From positions 1,898,501 through 1,962,500 of the forward strand of contig NZ_JAJEJQ010000001.1 of the NCBI RefSeq assembly GCF_021390575.1: DNA of 64,000 bases, read 5' to 3'. The stretch is from Paraburkholderia adhaesiva (GTDB lineage Bacteria; Pseudomonadota; Gammaproteobacteria; Burkholderiales; Burkholderiaceae). The position numbers and the translations under genes are program-made. Below are positions 1-8,652 of the stretch, piece after piece. The notes beneath the pieces were generated by a model. It ran no database searches. It was given only the letters and a program-made list of their open reading frames with translations, and was not told the DNA's origin. Within the stretch, counting starts at the first letter, position 1, and every line of letters begins with the position of its first letter.

Positions 1-487
1 TCGTCGCTCCCGAAGGGCGCACTCAGTCGCCGGCAAACGCGTCGCAACAATCCTGGCGTCGTTACTCAGGAGCCGCGTCGTGGGCAAGATCGATGAACTG
101 CTAAGCGATTTGCACGCGTCGAGTCTCGGTTACCAACTTTCGGCATCCTGATTAGTTCATCACCACATCGCCTGAAGACCTGGTGCGCAACACCGGTCAC
201 GTCCCGCCGATTTCGATTCGCGTGTATTCGATCTTTACGTGCCCCATCTCCCGTATTGCCGCTTCCCACCAAGCGCTGCTGCGAAAACATCGTTTTCGCA
301 AGGCACGTCGCACGACTTAGCCTTCATCGCCACGCCCCGCATCGACCAACGAGCAACAGTAATCCTGCACGCGACTCGCGTGTAAGAAAATGTAATTGAA
401 AGCAAATAGACATCGCTCCGCCGTAATACCCCTGCAAATTTCATGTGGTTTCGCACGATGTTCCTCAACAAACAAACGAGGTGAACA
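1..487. other. Left-end intergenic region without a recognised gene
   Basis: No open reading frame here resembles a known family in any frame. A perfect 9-bp inverted repeat with a 3-base loop (TGCGAAAAC / GTTTTCGCA) lies at 280-300. The last 15 bases hold the ribosome-binding site (GAGGTG) of the next gene. The stretch could be decayed sequence or a long promoter region. Confidence 0.4.
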
Positions 488-2140
488 ATGAAAAACGCAA
501 GGAGGTGGTCGGCAGGTCTGGCGGCGCTCGGTGCAGGCGCACTCGCCTTGACTGGTGTACTCGCAACGGCGCAGGCGAGCGAGACGCATGGGATCAAACA
601 CGTCTTGCTGATCAGCTTTGACGGCTTGCATGAACAGGACGTCGCACGCTGCATCGCGGGCAATACCTGCACGAATCTCGCACTTCTCGCTAAATCTGGC
701 GTCACGTATACGAACGCATATACGCCGGGTCTTTCGGATTCTTTCCCCGGCCTCTCCGCGCTCGTGACGGGCGGCTCGCCGAAAACCGCCGGCCTTTTCT
801 ACGACGTTTCGTATGACCGAACGCTTTACGCGCCCAGCGACACAGGTTGCGTCGGCAAGCAGGGCTGGAACGTCGTGTTCGACGAGACCACGGGCATCGA
901 CGGCGAAAACGGCGGCGCACTCGTGCATCTGGATGGCGGCGGCGCGTTCAATCCTCAGGCCATTCCGCATGCACGCGTGGGTGGCAAATGCGTTCCCGTC
1001 TATCCGCACAACTACGTGAAGACGAACACGATCTTCGAAGTCGTCAAGGAGCACGTATCCAATTCGCGCACCGCATGGGCAGACAAACACGCGTGGGGCT
1101 ACGACTGGCTGAATGGCCCGTCCGGCCACGGCGTGGATGATCTGGCGCGCACCGAGATCAATTCGATCGACCCCGCCACGAACACCTATTACCTCGACAC
1201 GTACACGCACACCCAGAAATTTGATGATTACCACGTGCAGGCACTCATCAACGAGATCGATGGCAAGGACTCCACGGGCACGCGCAACGAGCCGGTGCCG
1301 ACCGTGTTCGGCGCGAACTTCCAGACGCTGAGCGTGGCGCAAAAGGCCACAGTAGCCACGGGCGGCGGCTATCTCGACGCCGACTTCACGCCGGGCCCGC
1401 AAGTGGCTGGCGCGATCGCCTACATCGACAATTCGCTCGGCAAAATCGTTGCGGCGCTCCAGGCGAAGAATCTCTACAATTCGACGCTCATCATCGTGAC
1501 TGCCAAGCACGGCCAGTCGCCGACCGATCACACGAAGCTCGTGAAGAACGGCGACACGCTCACGAAACTGCTTGAAGCAAACAACTATCTCGATCCGAAC
1601 GGCAACTTCGGCCAGTTCAACACGGCAAGCGGCAATCTGAACGATGGCTCGGGTCTCGTCGGCACGGGCATGGTGCAGACCGACGACGTGGGCCTCATCT
1701 GGCTGCGCGATCAATCGCAGCGCGACGCCGTGATCGCGACGCTCAAGCAGAACCTCTCGTGCAACGCGCCCGGCATCTGCGCGGATGGCCCGCAAGCGTA
1801 CATCCTCTCGGGTAACGCACTGGCATCGCGCTTCGGGGATCCGGCGCAAGGCCGCACGCCGGACATCATCGTGCAGCCGAATCCGGGCGTGATCTACACG
1901 TCGAGCAAAGCGAAGGACGAGGAGCACGGCGGCAACGCTCCCGACGACAGCCATCTCGGCCTCGTCGTTTCGTTCCCCGGACTGCACCATGCCGGTCACC
2001 GTGTCGATGAGCGCGTCCAGACCACGCAGGTCGCGCCCACCATCCTCAAGGCACTCGATCTCGATCCGCGCCTGCTGCATTCCGTTGCGGTTGAAGGCAC
2101 GGACACGCTGCCTGGCCTTGGTCTGAGAGGCGGCGAGTAA
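488..2140 (+). CDS. Secreted alkaline-phosphatase-superfamily (type I phosphodiesterase-like) enzyme
   Basis: The 550-residue product starts with a Sec signal peptide (about residues 1-30, ending AQA-SE). A superfamily core follows. SFDG places a metal-binding Asp at residue 45, and SDSFPGLSALVTGG around 83-96 matches the segment carrying the nucleophile of nucleotide pyrophosphatase/phosphodiesterase relatives, where Ser85 would sit at the Thr/Ser nucleophile position. TAKHGQSPTDH and EEHGGNAPDDSH later supply His and Asp metal ligands. It probably cleaves phosphoester bonds of an unknown substrate in the periplasm. The start is supported by GAGGTG just upstream. The gene stands alone and is followed by a GC-rich hairpin. 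Superfamily membership is clear; whether it is a phosphodiesterase, phosphatase or phospholipase C-like enzyme is not. Confidence 0.8.
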   Translation: MKNARRWSAGLAALGAGALALTGVLATAQASETHGIKHVLLISFDGLHEQDVARCIAGNTCTNLALLAKSGVTYTNAYTPGLSDSFPGLSALVTGGSPKTAGLFYDVSYDRTLYAPSDTGCVGKQGWNVVFDETTGIDGENGGALVHLDGGGAFNPQAIPHARVGGKCVPVYPHNYVKTNTIFEVVKEHVSNSRTAWADKHAWGYDWLNGPSGHGVDDLARTEINSIDPATNTYYLDTYTHTQKFDDYHVQALINEIDGKDSTGTRNEPVPTVFGANFQTLSVAQKATVATGGGYLDADFTPGPQVAGAIAYIDNSLGKIVAALQAKNLYNSTLIIVTAKHGQSPTDHTKLVKNGDTLTKLLEANNYLDPNGNFGQFNTASGNLNDGSGLVGTGMVQTDDVGLIWLRDQSQRDAVIATLKQNLSCNAPGICADGPQAYILSGNALASRFGDPAQGRTPDIIVQPNPGVIYTSSKAKDEEHGGNAPDDSHLGLVVSFPGLHHAGHRVDERVQTTQVAPTILKALDLDPRLLHSVAVEGTDTLPGLGLRGGE

Positions 2141-2155
2141 CACGCGTGATCCCGC

Positions 2156-2183
2156 GGCCGGCGCTTCCCGCGAAGCGCCGGCC
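2156..2183 (+). terminator. GC-rich hairpin after the phosphodiesterase-like gene
   Basis: A perfect 11-bp stem with a 6-base loop (arms GGCCGGCGCTT and AAGCGCCGGCC) lies 16 bases after the stop codon. There is no T-tract, so it is a possible weak terminator or a 3-prime protective structure. Confidence 0.4.
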
Positions 2184-2420
2184 CGCGAGCAAGCTCACGC
2201 CTCACACCTGAACGCGGACCCGTCCAGGAATCAACCGGCTCAGACAGCCAGGGGTTACAACGCACTGGCCTGTAGCCCTTTTTGCCATTGTTGGCGCTTC
2301 TGACTCCAGACCGTTTGCAGTACCTGCCAGGATAGCTGCCGGTCCCCGCGCCGCCCGCCGCCCTCCCGGCTCCCCCCGCCGCGGTGATACACTCGCATCA
2401 CCCTTCCCCCCATCGTGCTC

Positions 2421-2966
2421 ATGAAATTCTGCTCGACTTGCGGTCAGACGGTCAGCCTGCTCGTACCCCCCGGCGACAATCGCGAACGGTTTGTCTGTTC
2501 GGCCTGCGGTACCGTGCACTACGAGAATCCGCGCAACGTGGTCGGCACCGTCCCCGTCTGGGAAGACAAGGTGCTACTCTGCCGCCGCGCGATCGAACCG
2601 CGTTATGGCTACTGGACGCTGCCCGCCGGATTCATGGAAATGGGCGAGACAACGTCCGAAGCGGCCGTACGCGAGACGCTCGAAGAAGCCGGCGCGCGGG
2701 TCGAAATACAGAATCTTTTTTCGCTCCTGAACGTGCCGCGCGTGCATCAGGTTCATCTGTTCTATCTCGCGCGCCTGCTCGACACCAATATCGCCGCGGG
2801 AGAAGAGAGCCTCGAGGTCCGGCTCTTCGAAGAACACGAGATCCCGTGGGACGACCTCGCGTTTCCGACGATCGTGCAGACACTCCGGTTCTTCTTCGCC
2901 GATCGTGAATCGGGCAGCTACGGGCTGCATACCGGCGATGTGCTTCGCTCGCTGCGCGAGCCCTGA
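2421..2966 (+). CDS. NUDIX hydrolase with N-terminal zinc ribbon
   Basis: The 181-residue protein begins with a zinc ribbon (Cys4, Cys7, Cys26, Cys29), then a NUDIX fold. The box runs from Gly70 to Ala92, with Glu76, Arg84-Glu85 and Glu88-Glu89 as the catalytic and metal-binding residues. NudC-like zinc-ribbon NUDIX enzymes cleave nucleoside diphosphate derivatives, including NADH and capped RNA 5-prime ends, but the larger NudC layout is missing, so the substrate is unknown. ATG at 2421 is preferred to the in-frame GTG at 2415 because the family starts MKFC. It ends 13 bases before aat and is probably co-transcribed with it. Confidence 0.9.
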   Translation: MKFCSTCGQTVSLLVPPGDNRERFVCSACGTVHYENPRNVVGTVPVWEDKVLLCRRAIEPRYGYWTLPAGFMEMGETTSEAAVRETLEEAGARVEIQNLFSLLNVPRVHQVHLFYLARLLDTNIAAGEESLEVRLFEEHEIPWDDLAFPTIVQTLRFFFADRESGSYGLHTGDVLRSLREP

Positions 2967-2979
2967 CCCAAGTCCTCCG

Positions 2980-3732
2980 ATGGTTCCCTGGCTCGGGCCC
3001 GAAGACCCGTTCCCCAGCGTGGAGCGCTCGCTCGGCATGAACAGCGGCGCACCTGGCCTGCTCGCGGCAAGTGCCGACCTGCTGCCATCGCGCCTCGTCG
3101 ATGCCTACCGTCACGGCATCTTCCCCTGGTATTCGGACGGTCAACCCGTGCTCTGGTGGAGCCCCGATCCACGCATGATCCTGCGCCCCGATGAGTTCAA
3201 GGTATCGCCGTCGCTGAAAAAGACGCTCCGGCGCGTGCTGCGCGACGATGCATGGGAAATCCGCATCGACGACGATTTTGCCGCCGTGATGCGCGCGTGC
3301 GCGAACGCGCCACGCCGCGGCCAGCGCGGCACCTGGATCACCACCGAAGTGATCGACGCCTATTTGACGCTGCACCGCATCGGCGACGCGCACAGCATCG
3401 AGGCCTGGTGCGACGGCGAGCGCGTGGGCGGGCTCTACGGGGTCTCGCTCGGCACGATGTTTTTCGGCGAATCGATGTTCGCCTCCGTGACCGACGCCTC
3501 CAAGATCGCGCTCGCCGCACTCGTCGCGCATCTGCGCAAGCACGGCGTCGCGCTGATCGACTGCCAGCAGAATACGGCACACCTCGCCTCGCTTGGCGGG
3601 CACGAGATCGCGCGCAAAGCCTTCATCGCCCACGTGCGCGCGACGGTCGACGCACCGCGCATTCCGTGGCGCTTCGACAAACGCGTCCTCGCCGATCTGG
3701 TGGGAAGCGGCGGCGCAGTCCCGGCTGCCTGA
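2980..3732 (+). CDS. aat: Leucyl/phenylalanyl-tRNA--protein transferase
   Basis: This 250-residue cytoplasmic enzyme transfers Leu or Phe from aminoacyl-tRNA to proteins with N-terminal Arg or Lys, marking them for ClpS/ClpAP (N-end rule). Family landmarks are [18 protein letters not shown] near the N-terminus and [18 protein letters not shown] in the core. The frame stays open upstream into the NUDIX gene, but ATG at 2980 ([12 protein letters not shown]) gives the family N-terminus. bpt follows in the same direction after 210 bases, so both bacterial N-end-rule transferases sit side by side. Confidence 0.95.
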   Translation: MVPWLGPEDPFPSVERSLGMNSGAPGLLAASADLLPSRLVDAYRHGIFPWYSDGQPVLWWSPDPRMILRPDEFKVSPSLKKTLRRVLRDDAWEIRIDDDFAAVMRACANAPRRGQRGTWITTEVIDAYLTLHRIGDAHSIEAWCDGERVGGLYGVSLGTMFFGESMFASVTDASKIALAALVAHLRKHGVALIDCQQNTAHLASLGGHEIARKAFIAHVRATVDAPRIPWRFDKRVLADLVGSGGAVPAA

Positions 3733-3942
3733 CCACACCACCGCGCTGCCGCTTCGCGGTGAGGTGTTGCGCCCGCGGCGCAGTGCCGTGCAATTCAATG
3801 GATTCCGGTTCGGAGCCGATGTTAGACTGAAGATAGAACACGTCGTCGGAGCGCCTTGTGCGAGCAACCCCGCACGAAACGGCGCACACAGGCCACACGC
3901 GCCATTCCAGCGACGACCCGAACTGCCATGAGAGCTGCCAAC

Positions 3943-4722
3943 GTGACGCATCCTAACGAGCTGCCGCTTTCACCCCTTTCGGCGCTGCAGTTCTATGCAA
4001 CGGCGCCCTATCCCTGCAGTTATCTGGCGGGGCGTATCGCGCGCTCGCAGGTTGCGACGCCAAGCCACCTGATCAACTCGGACGTCTACACGGATCTCGT
4101 GAAGGCAGGTTTCCGGCGCTCGGGCGTCTTCACGTACCGACCGTATTGCGACGGGTGCCGCGCCTGCGTTCCAGTGCGTGTGCCGGTCGAGCGCTTCACG
4201 CCGAACCGCACGCAGCGCCGGGTCTGGCGCCATCATGGCGCCCTCGTGGCGACGGTCGCGCCGCTGCACTACGACGAAGCTCACTACGCGCTGTATATGC
4301 GGTACCAGTCGGCGCGCCACGCGGGCGGCGGCATGGACCGCGACAGCCGCGACCAGTACGAGCAATTCCTTCTGCAAAGCAGGATCAATTCGCGCCTCGT
4401 GGAATTCCGCGAGCCCGATGCCCAGAACCCCGAAAGCCCCGGCGTGCTGCGCATGGTGAGCATGATCGATATCCTCGGTGACGGACTTTCGTCGGTCTAC
4501 ACGTTCTTCGAGCCCGACGAGCCGCACACGAGCTACGGCACCTACAACATCCTGTGGCAGATCGAGCAGGCGCGCAGTCTGCAACTGCCCTACGTGTACC
4601 TCGGCTACTGGATCCGCGAGAGCCCCAAAATGGCCTACAAAGCGCACTTCAGGCCGCTCGAAGGTTTGCTCGACGGGGTCTGGTCCATGCTCGATCCCGA
4701 TTTGGCGCACGAGGCGCGCTAG
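3943..4722 (+). CDS. bpt: Aspartate/glutamate leucyltransferase (bacterial Ate1-like)
   Basis: The 259-residue cytoplasmic protein adds Leu to N-terminal Asp or Glu of proteins, the second arm of the bacterial N-end rule. Hallmarks are the N-terminal [16 protein letters not shown] and a Cys-rich [14 protein letters not shown] segment, both conserved in the N-terminal domain of Ate1-type transferases. GTG at 3943 gives VTHPNELPL, the family N-terminus, and has GAGAG nine bases upstream; ATG at 3928 would add five residues. It follows aat and precedes pyrD. Confidence 0.93.
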   Translation: MTHPNELPLSPLSALQFYATAPYPCSYLAGRIARSQVATPSHLINSDVYTDLVKAGFRRSGVFTYRPYCDGCRACVPVRVPVERFTPNRTQRRVWRHHGALVATVAPLHYDEAHYALYMRYQSARHAGGGMDRDSRDQYEQFLLQSRINSRLVEFREPDAQNPESPGVLRMVSMIDILGDGLSSVYTFFEPDEPHTSYGTYNILWQIEQARSLQLPYVYLGYWIRESPKMAYKAHFRPLEGLLDGVWSMLDPDLAHEAR

Positions 4723-4811
4723 AACGCGCCGCACCTCGCGCGCGCCGACCGGCGCGCGCAATGCCGTTAAAATAGCGGGTTCTCATTTTTCGGCGTCCGC
4801 GCCCTCTGCCC

Positions 4812-5846
4812 GTGTTCAGCTCCCTCTATCCGTTCCTGCGCAACCAGCTCTTCCGCCTGGACGCCGAAGACGCCCACCACCTGACGCTGCGCGCCATCGG
4901 CGCGGCCGGCCGCACCGGCATGGCCGGGCTGCTCGCGCCGCGCGTCCCCGATGCGCCGCGCACCGTGATGGGCCTCACCTTCCGCAATCCGGTCGGCCTC
5001 GCGGCCGGGCTCGACAAGGAAGGCGCGGCGATCGACGGGTTCGCGGCGATCGGTTTCGGCTTTATCGAGGTGGGCACCGTGACGCCCCGCCCGCAGCCGG
5101 GCAATCCGCGTCCGCGCATTTTCCGGCTGCCGCAGGCGGGCGGGATCATCAACCGCATGGGTTTCAACAATCACGGCGTCGAGCAGTTCGTGAAGAACGT
5201 GCAGGCCGCACGCTATCGCGGCATCCTCGGCCTGAACATCGGCAAGAACGCCGATACGCCCATCGAGCGCGCCGCCGACGACTATCTCTTCTGCCTCGAA
5301 CGCGTCTATCCGTTCGCGAGCTACGTGACGATCAACATCTCGTCGCCGAACACGAAAAACCTGCGCCAGTTGCAGGGCGCAGGCGAACTCGATGCGCTGC
5401 TCGCCGCGCTCAAGGACAAGCAGCAGCGTCTCGCCGACCTGCATGGCAAGCTCGTGCCGCTCGCGCTAAAGATCGCGCCGGACCTCGACGATGAGCAGAT
5501 CAAGGAGATCGCCGATACGCTCCTGCGTCACAAGATCGAAGGCGTGATCGCGACGAACACCACGCTCTCGCGCAGCGCCGTGCAGGGCCTGCCGCACGCG
5601 GACGAGACAGGCGGCCTTTCGGGGCGCCCCGTGTTCGATGCGTCGAATGCCGTGATCCGCAAGCTGCGCGCCGAACTCGGCACCGACGTGCCCATCATCG
5701 GCGTGGGCGGCATTTTCTCGGGGGATGACGCGCGCGCGAAGATCGACGCGGGCGCCTCGCTCGTGCAGCTGTACACCGGCTTTATCTACCGCGGGCCGTC
5801 GCTCGTCGGCGAATGCGTGCGCGCTCTGGCCTCGGGCCGCGCCTGA
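4812..5846 (+). CDS. pyrD: Dihydroorotate dehydrogenase (quinone), class 2
   Basis: This 344-residue flavoenzyme of the inner membrane face oxidises dihydroorotate to orotate with quinone, the fourth step of pyrimidine synthesis. The N-terminal amphipathic extension ([15 protein letters not shown]) is the class 2 membrane anchor. [13 protein letters not shown] binds [11 protein letters not shown] carries the catalytic Ser of class 2 enzymes, and GVGGIFSG with [10 protein letters not shown] closes the phosphate site. The start is GTG at 4812, the usual N-terminus. No ribosome-binding site is obvious. Confidence 0.96.
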   Translation: MFSSLYPFLRNQLFRLDAEDAHHLTLRAIGAAGRTGMAGLLAPRVPDAPRTVMGLTFRNPVGLAAGLDKEGAAIDGFAAIGFGFIEVGTVTPRPQPGNPRPRIFRLPQAGGIINRMGFNNHGVEQFVKNVQAARYRGILGLNIGKNADTPIERAADDYLFCLERVYPFASYVTINISSPNTKNLRQLQGAGELDALLAALKDKQQRLADLHGKLVPLALKIAPDLDDEQIKEIADTLLRHKIEGVIATNTTLSRSAVQGLPHADETGGLSGRPVFDASNAVIRKLRAELGTDVPIIGVGGIFSGDDARAKIDAGASLVQLYTGFIYRGPSLVGECVRALASGRA

Positions 5847-5950
5847 CGATATAGTTGCAGCCAGCGTGCAGCGCTGGCTGCGGTGCGCAGCGCCAGCAAC
5901 ATCGCCTTGGTAACATCGCCCTGAAACCGCAGCAAAACAAGAGGAAAACG

Positions 5951-6748
5951 ATGAAGCTCGCCCTGCTGAAGAAAGTCCTTGTGGCCGCGCTGATCGGCGC
6001 GTCGTTCGTCTCGGCCAGCGCACAGGCCGACGACCTGCTCGACCAGGTGAAAGCGCGCGGCACGCTGCGTATCGGCCTCGAAGGCACGTTCCCGCCGTTC
6101 AACTCGAAGGCGCCGGACGGCCAGCTCGTCGGCTACGACGTGGACATCGCCAAGGCCGTGGCCGCGAAGCTCGGCGTGAAGCCCGAGTTCATCACGACCG
6201 AATGGAGCGGCATCATCGCGGGCCTGCAGGCCGGCAAGTTCGACGTGATCGTCAATCAGGTGGGCGTCACCGACCAGCGCAAGGCCGTGCTCGACTTCTC
6301 GCCGGCCTATACGTACTCGGCCGCGCAACTCATCCAGCGCAAGGACGACACGCGCGCGTTCAAGTCGCTCGATGACCTCAAGGGCAAGAAGCTCGGCGTC
6401 GGACTCGGCACCAACTACATGGACATGGCGAAGGCCGTGCCGGGCATCGACGTGAAGACGTATCCGGGCGCCCCCGAATATCTGCGCGATCTCGCGGCCG
6501 GCCGGCTCGATGCCGCGCTCAACGACCGCCTGATGCTCGCGTACCTGATGAAAAATTCGCAGTTGCCGCTGCGCACGGGCGCGATCGTCGGCAATGGCAA
6601 CCCGTCGGCGATCCCCTTCAAGAAGGGCAATCCGAAGTTTGCGAAGGCCATCGACGACGCGATGACCCAGCTCGAAGCCGACGGCACGTTCACAACGATC
6701 TCGGATAAGTGGTTCGGCATCGACGTGAGCAAGCCGGTTACGCAATGA
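5951..6748 (+). CDS. Polar amino-acid ABC transporter, periplasmic substrate-binding protein
   Basis: This 265-residue protein has a Sec signal peptide (about 1-26, ending SAQA-DD) and one SBP_bac_3 domain: TLRIGLEGTFPPFNS at the start, GYDVDIAKAVAAKLG, and DKWFGIDVS at the end. It captures a polar amino acid, possibly cystine because it resembles FliY/TcyJ, and delivers it to the permease encoded downstream. ATG at 5951 is fixed by GAGGA ten bases upstream. A strong terminator separates it from the permease gene, consistent with excess production of the binding protein. Confidence 0.9.
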   Translation: MKLALLKKVLVAALIGASFVSASAQADDLLDQVKARGTLRIGLEGTFPPFNSKAPDGQLVGYDVDIAKAVAAKLGVKPEFITTEWSGIIAGLQAGKFDVIVNQVGVTDQRKAVLDFSPAYTYSAAQLIQRKDDTRAFKSLDDLKGKKLGVGLGTNYMDMAKAVPGIDVKTYPGAPEYLRDLAAGRLDAALNDRLMLAYLMKNSQLPLRTGAIVGNGNPSAIPFKKGNPKFAKAIDDAMTQLEADGTFTTISDKWFGIDVSKPVTQ

Positions 6749-6775
6749 ACGTCACCGTGACCTGACGCCGGACGC

Positions 6776-6809
6776 GGGGCGGCATCGCACGATGCCGCCC
6801 CTTGTTTTT
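6776..6809 (+). terminator. Rho-independent terminator between binding protein and permease genes
   Basis: A perfect 11-bp stem (GGGGCGGCATC / GATGCCGCCCC) with loop GCAC is followed directly by TTGTTTTT. It lies inside the presumed transporter operon, so it would allow only partial read-through to the permease gene, a common way to make more binding protein than membrane subunit. Confidence 0.85.
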
Positions 6810-6851
6810 GGCGCACCCGCACGGTCTTCCTCAATCTCTTTCCGTCCACCC

Positions 6852-7511
6852 ATGCCCATCACTACGCTCATCATCCAGTCGCTGCCGGTGCTCGCGCAGG
6901 GCGCAGTGCTGACGGTCAAGTTCGCCGTCCTCTCGATGATCTTCGGCCTCGCCGGCGGCGTCGTACTCGCGCTGATGGGCATCAGCACGAACCCCGCGCT
7001 GCCGCGCATCGCGCGCGTCTATGTGAGCCTCATGCGCGGCACGCCGCTTCTTGTGCAGATTTTCGTCGTCTACTACGGACTGCCGAGCATCGGCATCTCG
7101 CTCGAACCGACGCCCGCCGGTGTGATCGCGCTCTCCGCGAATGTGGCTGCGTATCTCTCCGAGAGCATGCGCGGCGCGATTCTCGGCATTCATCGCGGCC
7201 AGTGGCTCGCGGCATACAGCCTCGGCTTGTCGAGGCGCCAGACGCTGCGCTACGTGATCGCGCCGCAGGCGCTGCGCATCGCCGTGCCGAGCCTCTCGAA
7301 CAGCCTCATCAGCCTCATCAAGGACACCTCGCTCGTCTCGGTGATCACCGTGACCGAGTTGCTGCGCAGCGCGCAGGAAATCATCGCGTCGACGTATCAG
7401 CCGCTGCCGCTTTATCTCGCGGCGGCCGCCGTCTACTGGCTGCTGTGTCAGGTGCTGGAATGGCTTCAGCACTGGTACGAGAAGCGCCTCGCGCTACCTG
7501 CGCGGCACTGA
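6852..7511 (+). CDS. Polar amino-acid ABC transporter permease (HisM/GlnP type)
   Basis: The 219-residue inner-membrane protein has about five hydrophobic segments and the family signatures LMRGTPLLVQIFVVYYGLP near residues 58-76 and the EAA-type loop SLGLSRRQTLRYVIAPQALR that docks the ATPase. It forms the channel for the binding protein encoded upstream. ATG at 6852 (MPITTLI) is chosen because the longer form adds an unrelated Pro/Ser-rich leader; no clear ribosome-binding site is visible. No ATP-binding subunit gene follows; the next gene is a convergent regulator, so the ATPase must come from elsewhere. Confidence 0.9.
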   Translation: MPITTLIIQSLPVLAQGAVLTVKFAVLSMIFGLAGGVVLALMGISTNPALPRIARVYVSLMRGTPLLVQIFVVYYGLPSIGISLEPTPAGVIALSANVAAYLSESMRGAILGIHRGQWLAAYSLGLSRRQTLRYVIAPQALRIAVPSLSNSLISLIKDTSLVSVITVTELLRSAQEIIASTYQPLPLYLAAAAVYWLLCQVLEWLQHWYEKRLALPARH

Positions 7512-7521
7512 GGGTCAATGT

Positions 7522-7553
7522 CCGCGCGAGAGCCGCGTGTAACGGTCTCGCGC
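7522..7553. terminator. Hairpin between convergent permease and GntR genes
   Basis: Arms CGCGCGAGAGCC and GGTCTCGCGCG pair with a single bulge and a 9-base loop. It sits between convergent genes and has no T-tract on either strand, so only weak termination is suggested. Confidence 0.3.
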
Positions 7554-7641
7554 GCGCGAAACGCGCCGCGACAGCGGGCGCGATTCTCTCGCGGCACGTC
7601 ACAATGACGACGCTACCGCGCAACCCGCCCACCGGCCTCGC

Positions 7642-8361
7642 TCAACGCTGAACGGCAGGCTCCGGCGAAAGCGCCCGGTGAAGTTCATCGGCCGTATATT
7701 CGATCATCGCCGCAGCAGCCGCTTCGGCTTCCTTCGCCTCGCGCCGCTCGATCGCATCGACCACACGTCCGTGCGCCCGCACGATGTTGTGCCATCCATC
7801 TTCCCGCTCGTTGAGGATCGGGTTCACGAGCGACAGCGCGCCGCGAATGATCGCCGCCATCTGCTGATAAAACTGATTGCCGCTCGCGGCAAGAATGCGA
7901 GTGTGCAGCAGCGTATCGGCCGCCTGGCAGCCTGAGTCGCCGGGACTCGTCTGGCTCAGCGCCTCGAACGCGTCGCGAATGCCCGCGATCTCCGCCGCAC
8001 TCGCGCGCGTCGCCGCAAGGCCGCATGCAGCCGGTTCGATCAGAGCGCGAAACTCGATCACGTCGCGCAAAAACGTCTTGTCCGGTTTCGCGCGAAAACG
8101 CCAGCTCACAACGTCTTCGTCGATCATGCGCCAGTCTCGCATCGGCCGTATGCGCGTGCCGATCTTCGGCCGCACGTCGAGCATGTGCCGCGCGAGCAGC
8201 ATGGAAAGCGCCTCGCGCATCACGGTACGGCTCACGTCGAATTCCTTGGACAGTATGTCCTGCGGCGGCAGGACAGCGCCATAGCGGTCGTCGACGATGC
8301 CTGCAATCAGGCCGTCCATGACCTTGCTGACCAGCGAGCGTTCCTTGTTCACCAGTTCCAT
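7642..8361 (-). CDS. GntR-family transcriptional regulator, FadR/FCD subfamily
   Basis: The 239-residue regulator has an N-terminal winged helix (about 8-75; LPPQDILSKEFDVSRTVMREALSML read in parts is the GntR helix-turn-helix) and an all-helical FCD effector domain. FRALIEPAACGLAA, HTRILAASGN and HGRVVDAIERRE carry the Asp/His positions that often bind a metal plus a carboxylate or sugar acid. It resembles the DgoR branch (sugar-acid regulators). GGGGGAG precedes ATG at 8361. It stands alone, convergent with the ABC genes, so its target is unclear and autoregulation is possible. Confidence 0.88.
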   Translation of the reverse strand: MELVNKERSLVSKVMDGLIAGIVDDRYGAVLPPQDILSKEFDVSRTVMREALSMLLARHMLDVRPKIGTRIRPMRDWRMIDEDVVSWRFRAKPDKTFLRDVIEFRALIEPAACGLAATRASAAEIAGIRDAFEALSQTSPGDSGCQAADTLLHTRILAASGNQFYQQMAAIIRGALSLVNPILNEREDGWHNIVRAHGRVVDAIERREAKEAEAAAAAMIEYTADELHRALSPEPAVQR

Positions 8362-8498
8362 GAGACTCCCCCGATTCGGCGGTATCGCCCCTGTTTGCGG
8401 GTTACTGCGGGCCCTTGTGCGTCATCGAACTACCGGTACGTTGAATCCTGATTGCATACTTCACCAGCCAGGATATCTCCTGACGAGACTATCGCCTG

Positions 8499-8526
8499 AA
8501 AAACGCCCTGCCCGTGGCGTTTTTTT
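8499..8526. terminator. Bidirectional Rho-independent terminator
   Basis: AAAAACGCC and GGCGTTTTT pair around loop CTGCCCGT, with a T-run after the stem on both strands. On the minus strand it lies 127 bases after the manC stop and can end manC transcription before the GntR gene. The surrounding 8362-8652 interval holds no other feature I can recognise. Confidence 0.8.
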
Positions 8527-8652
8527 CGCCACCCCACGCCAAGTCCCGAGCCGCTTGCGTCACGCGCTGCGCGGGCGGGTTGAATGCATGGAGTGCATAT
8601 TTACTCGGCGCCGCTTCCGTTCGGCAGCGCAAATTCGATGCCACGGGGTCGA

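Noticed and set aside
70..150. KIDELL-containing frame reminiscent of the C-terminal end of IS66-type transposases
   Set aside because: Only about six residues match, in an unsupported frame with no terminal repeats.
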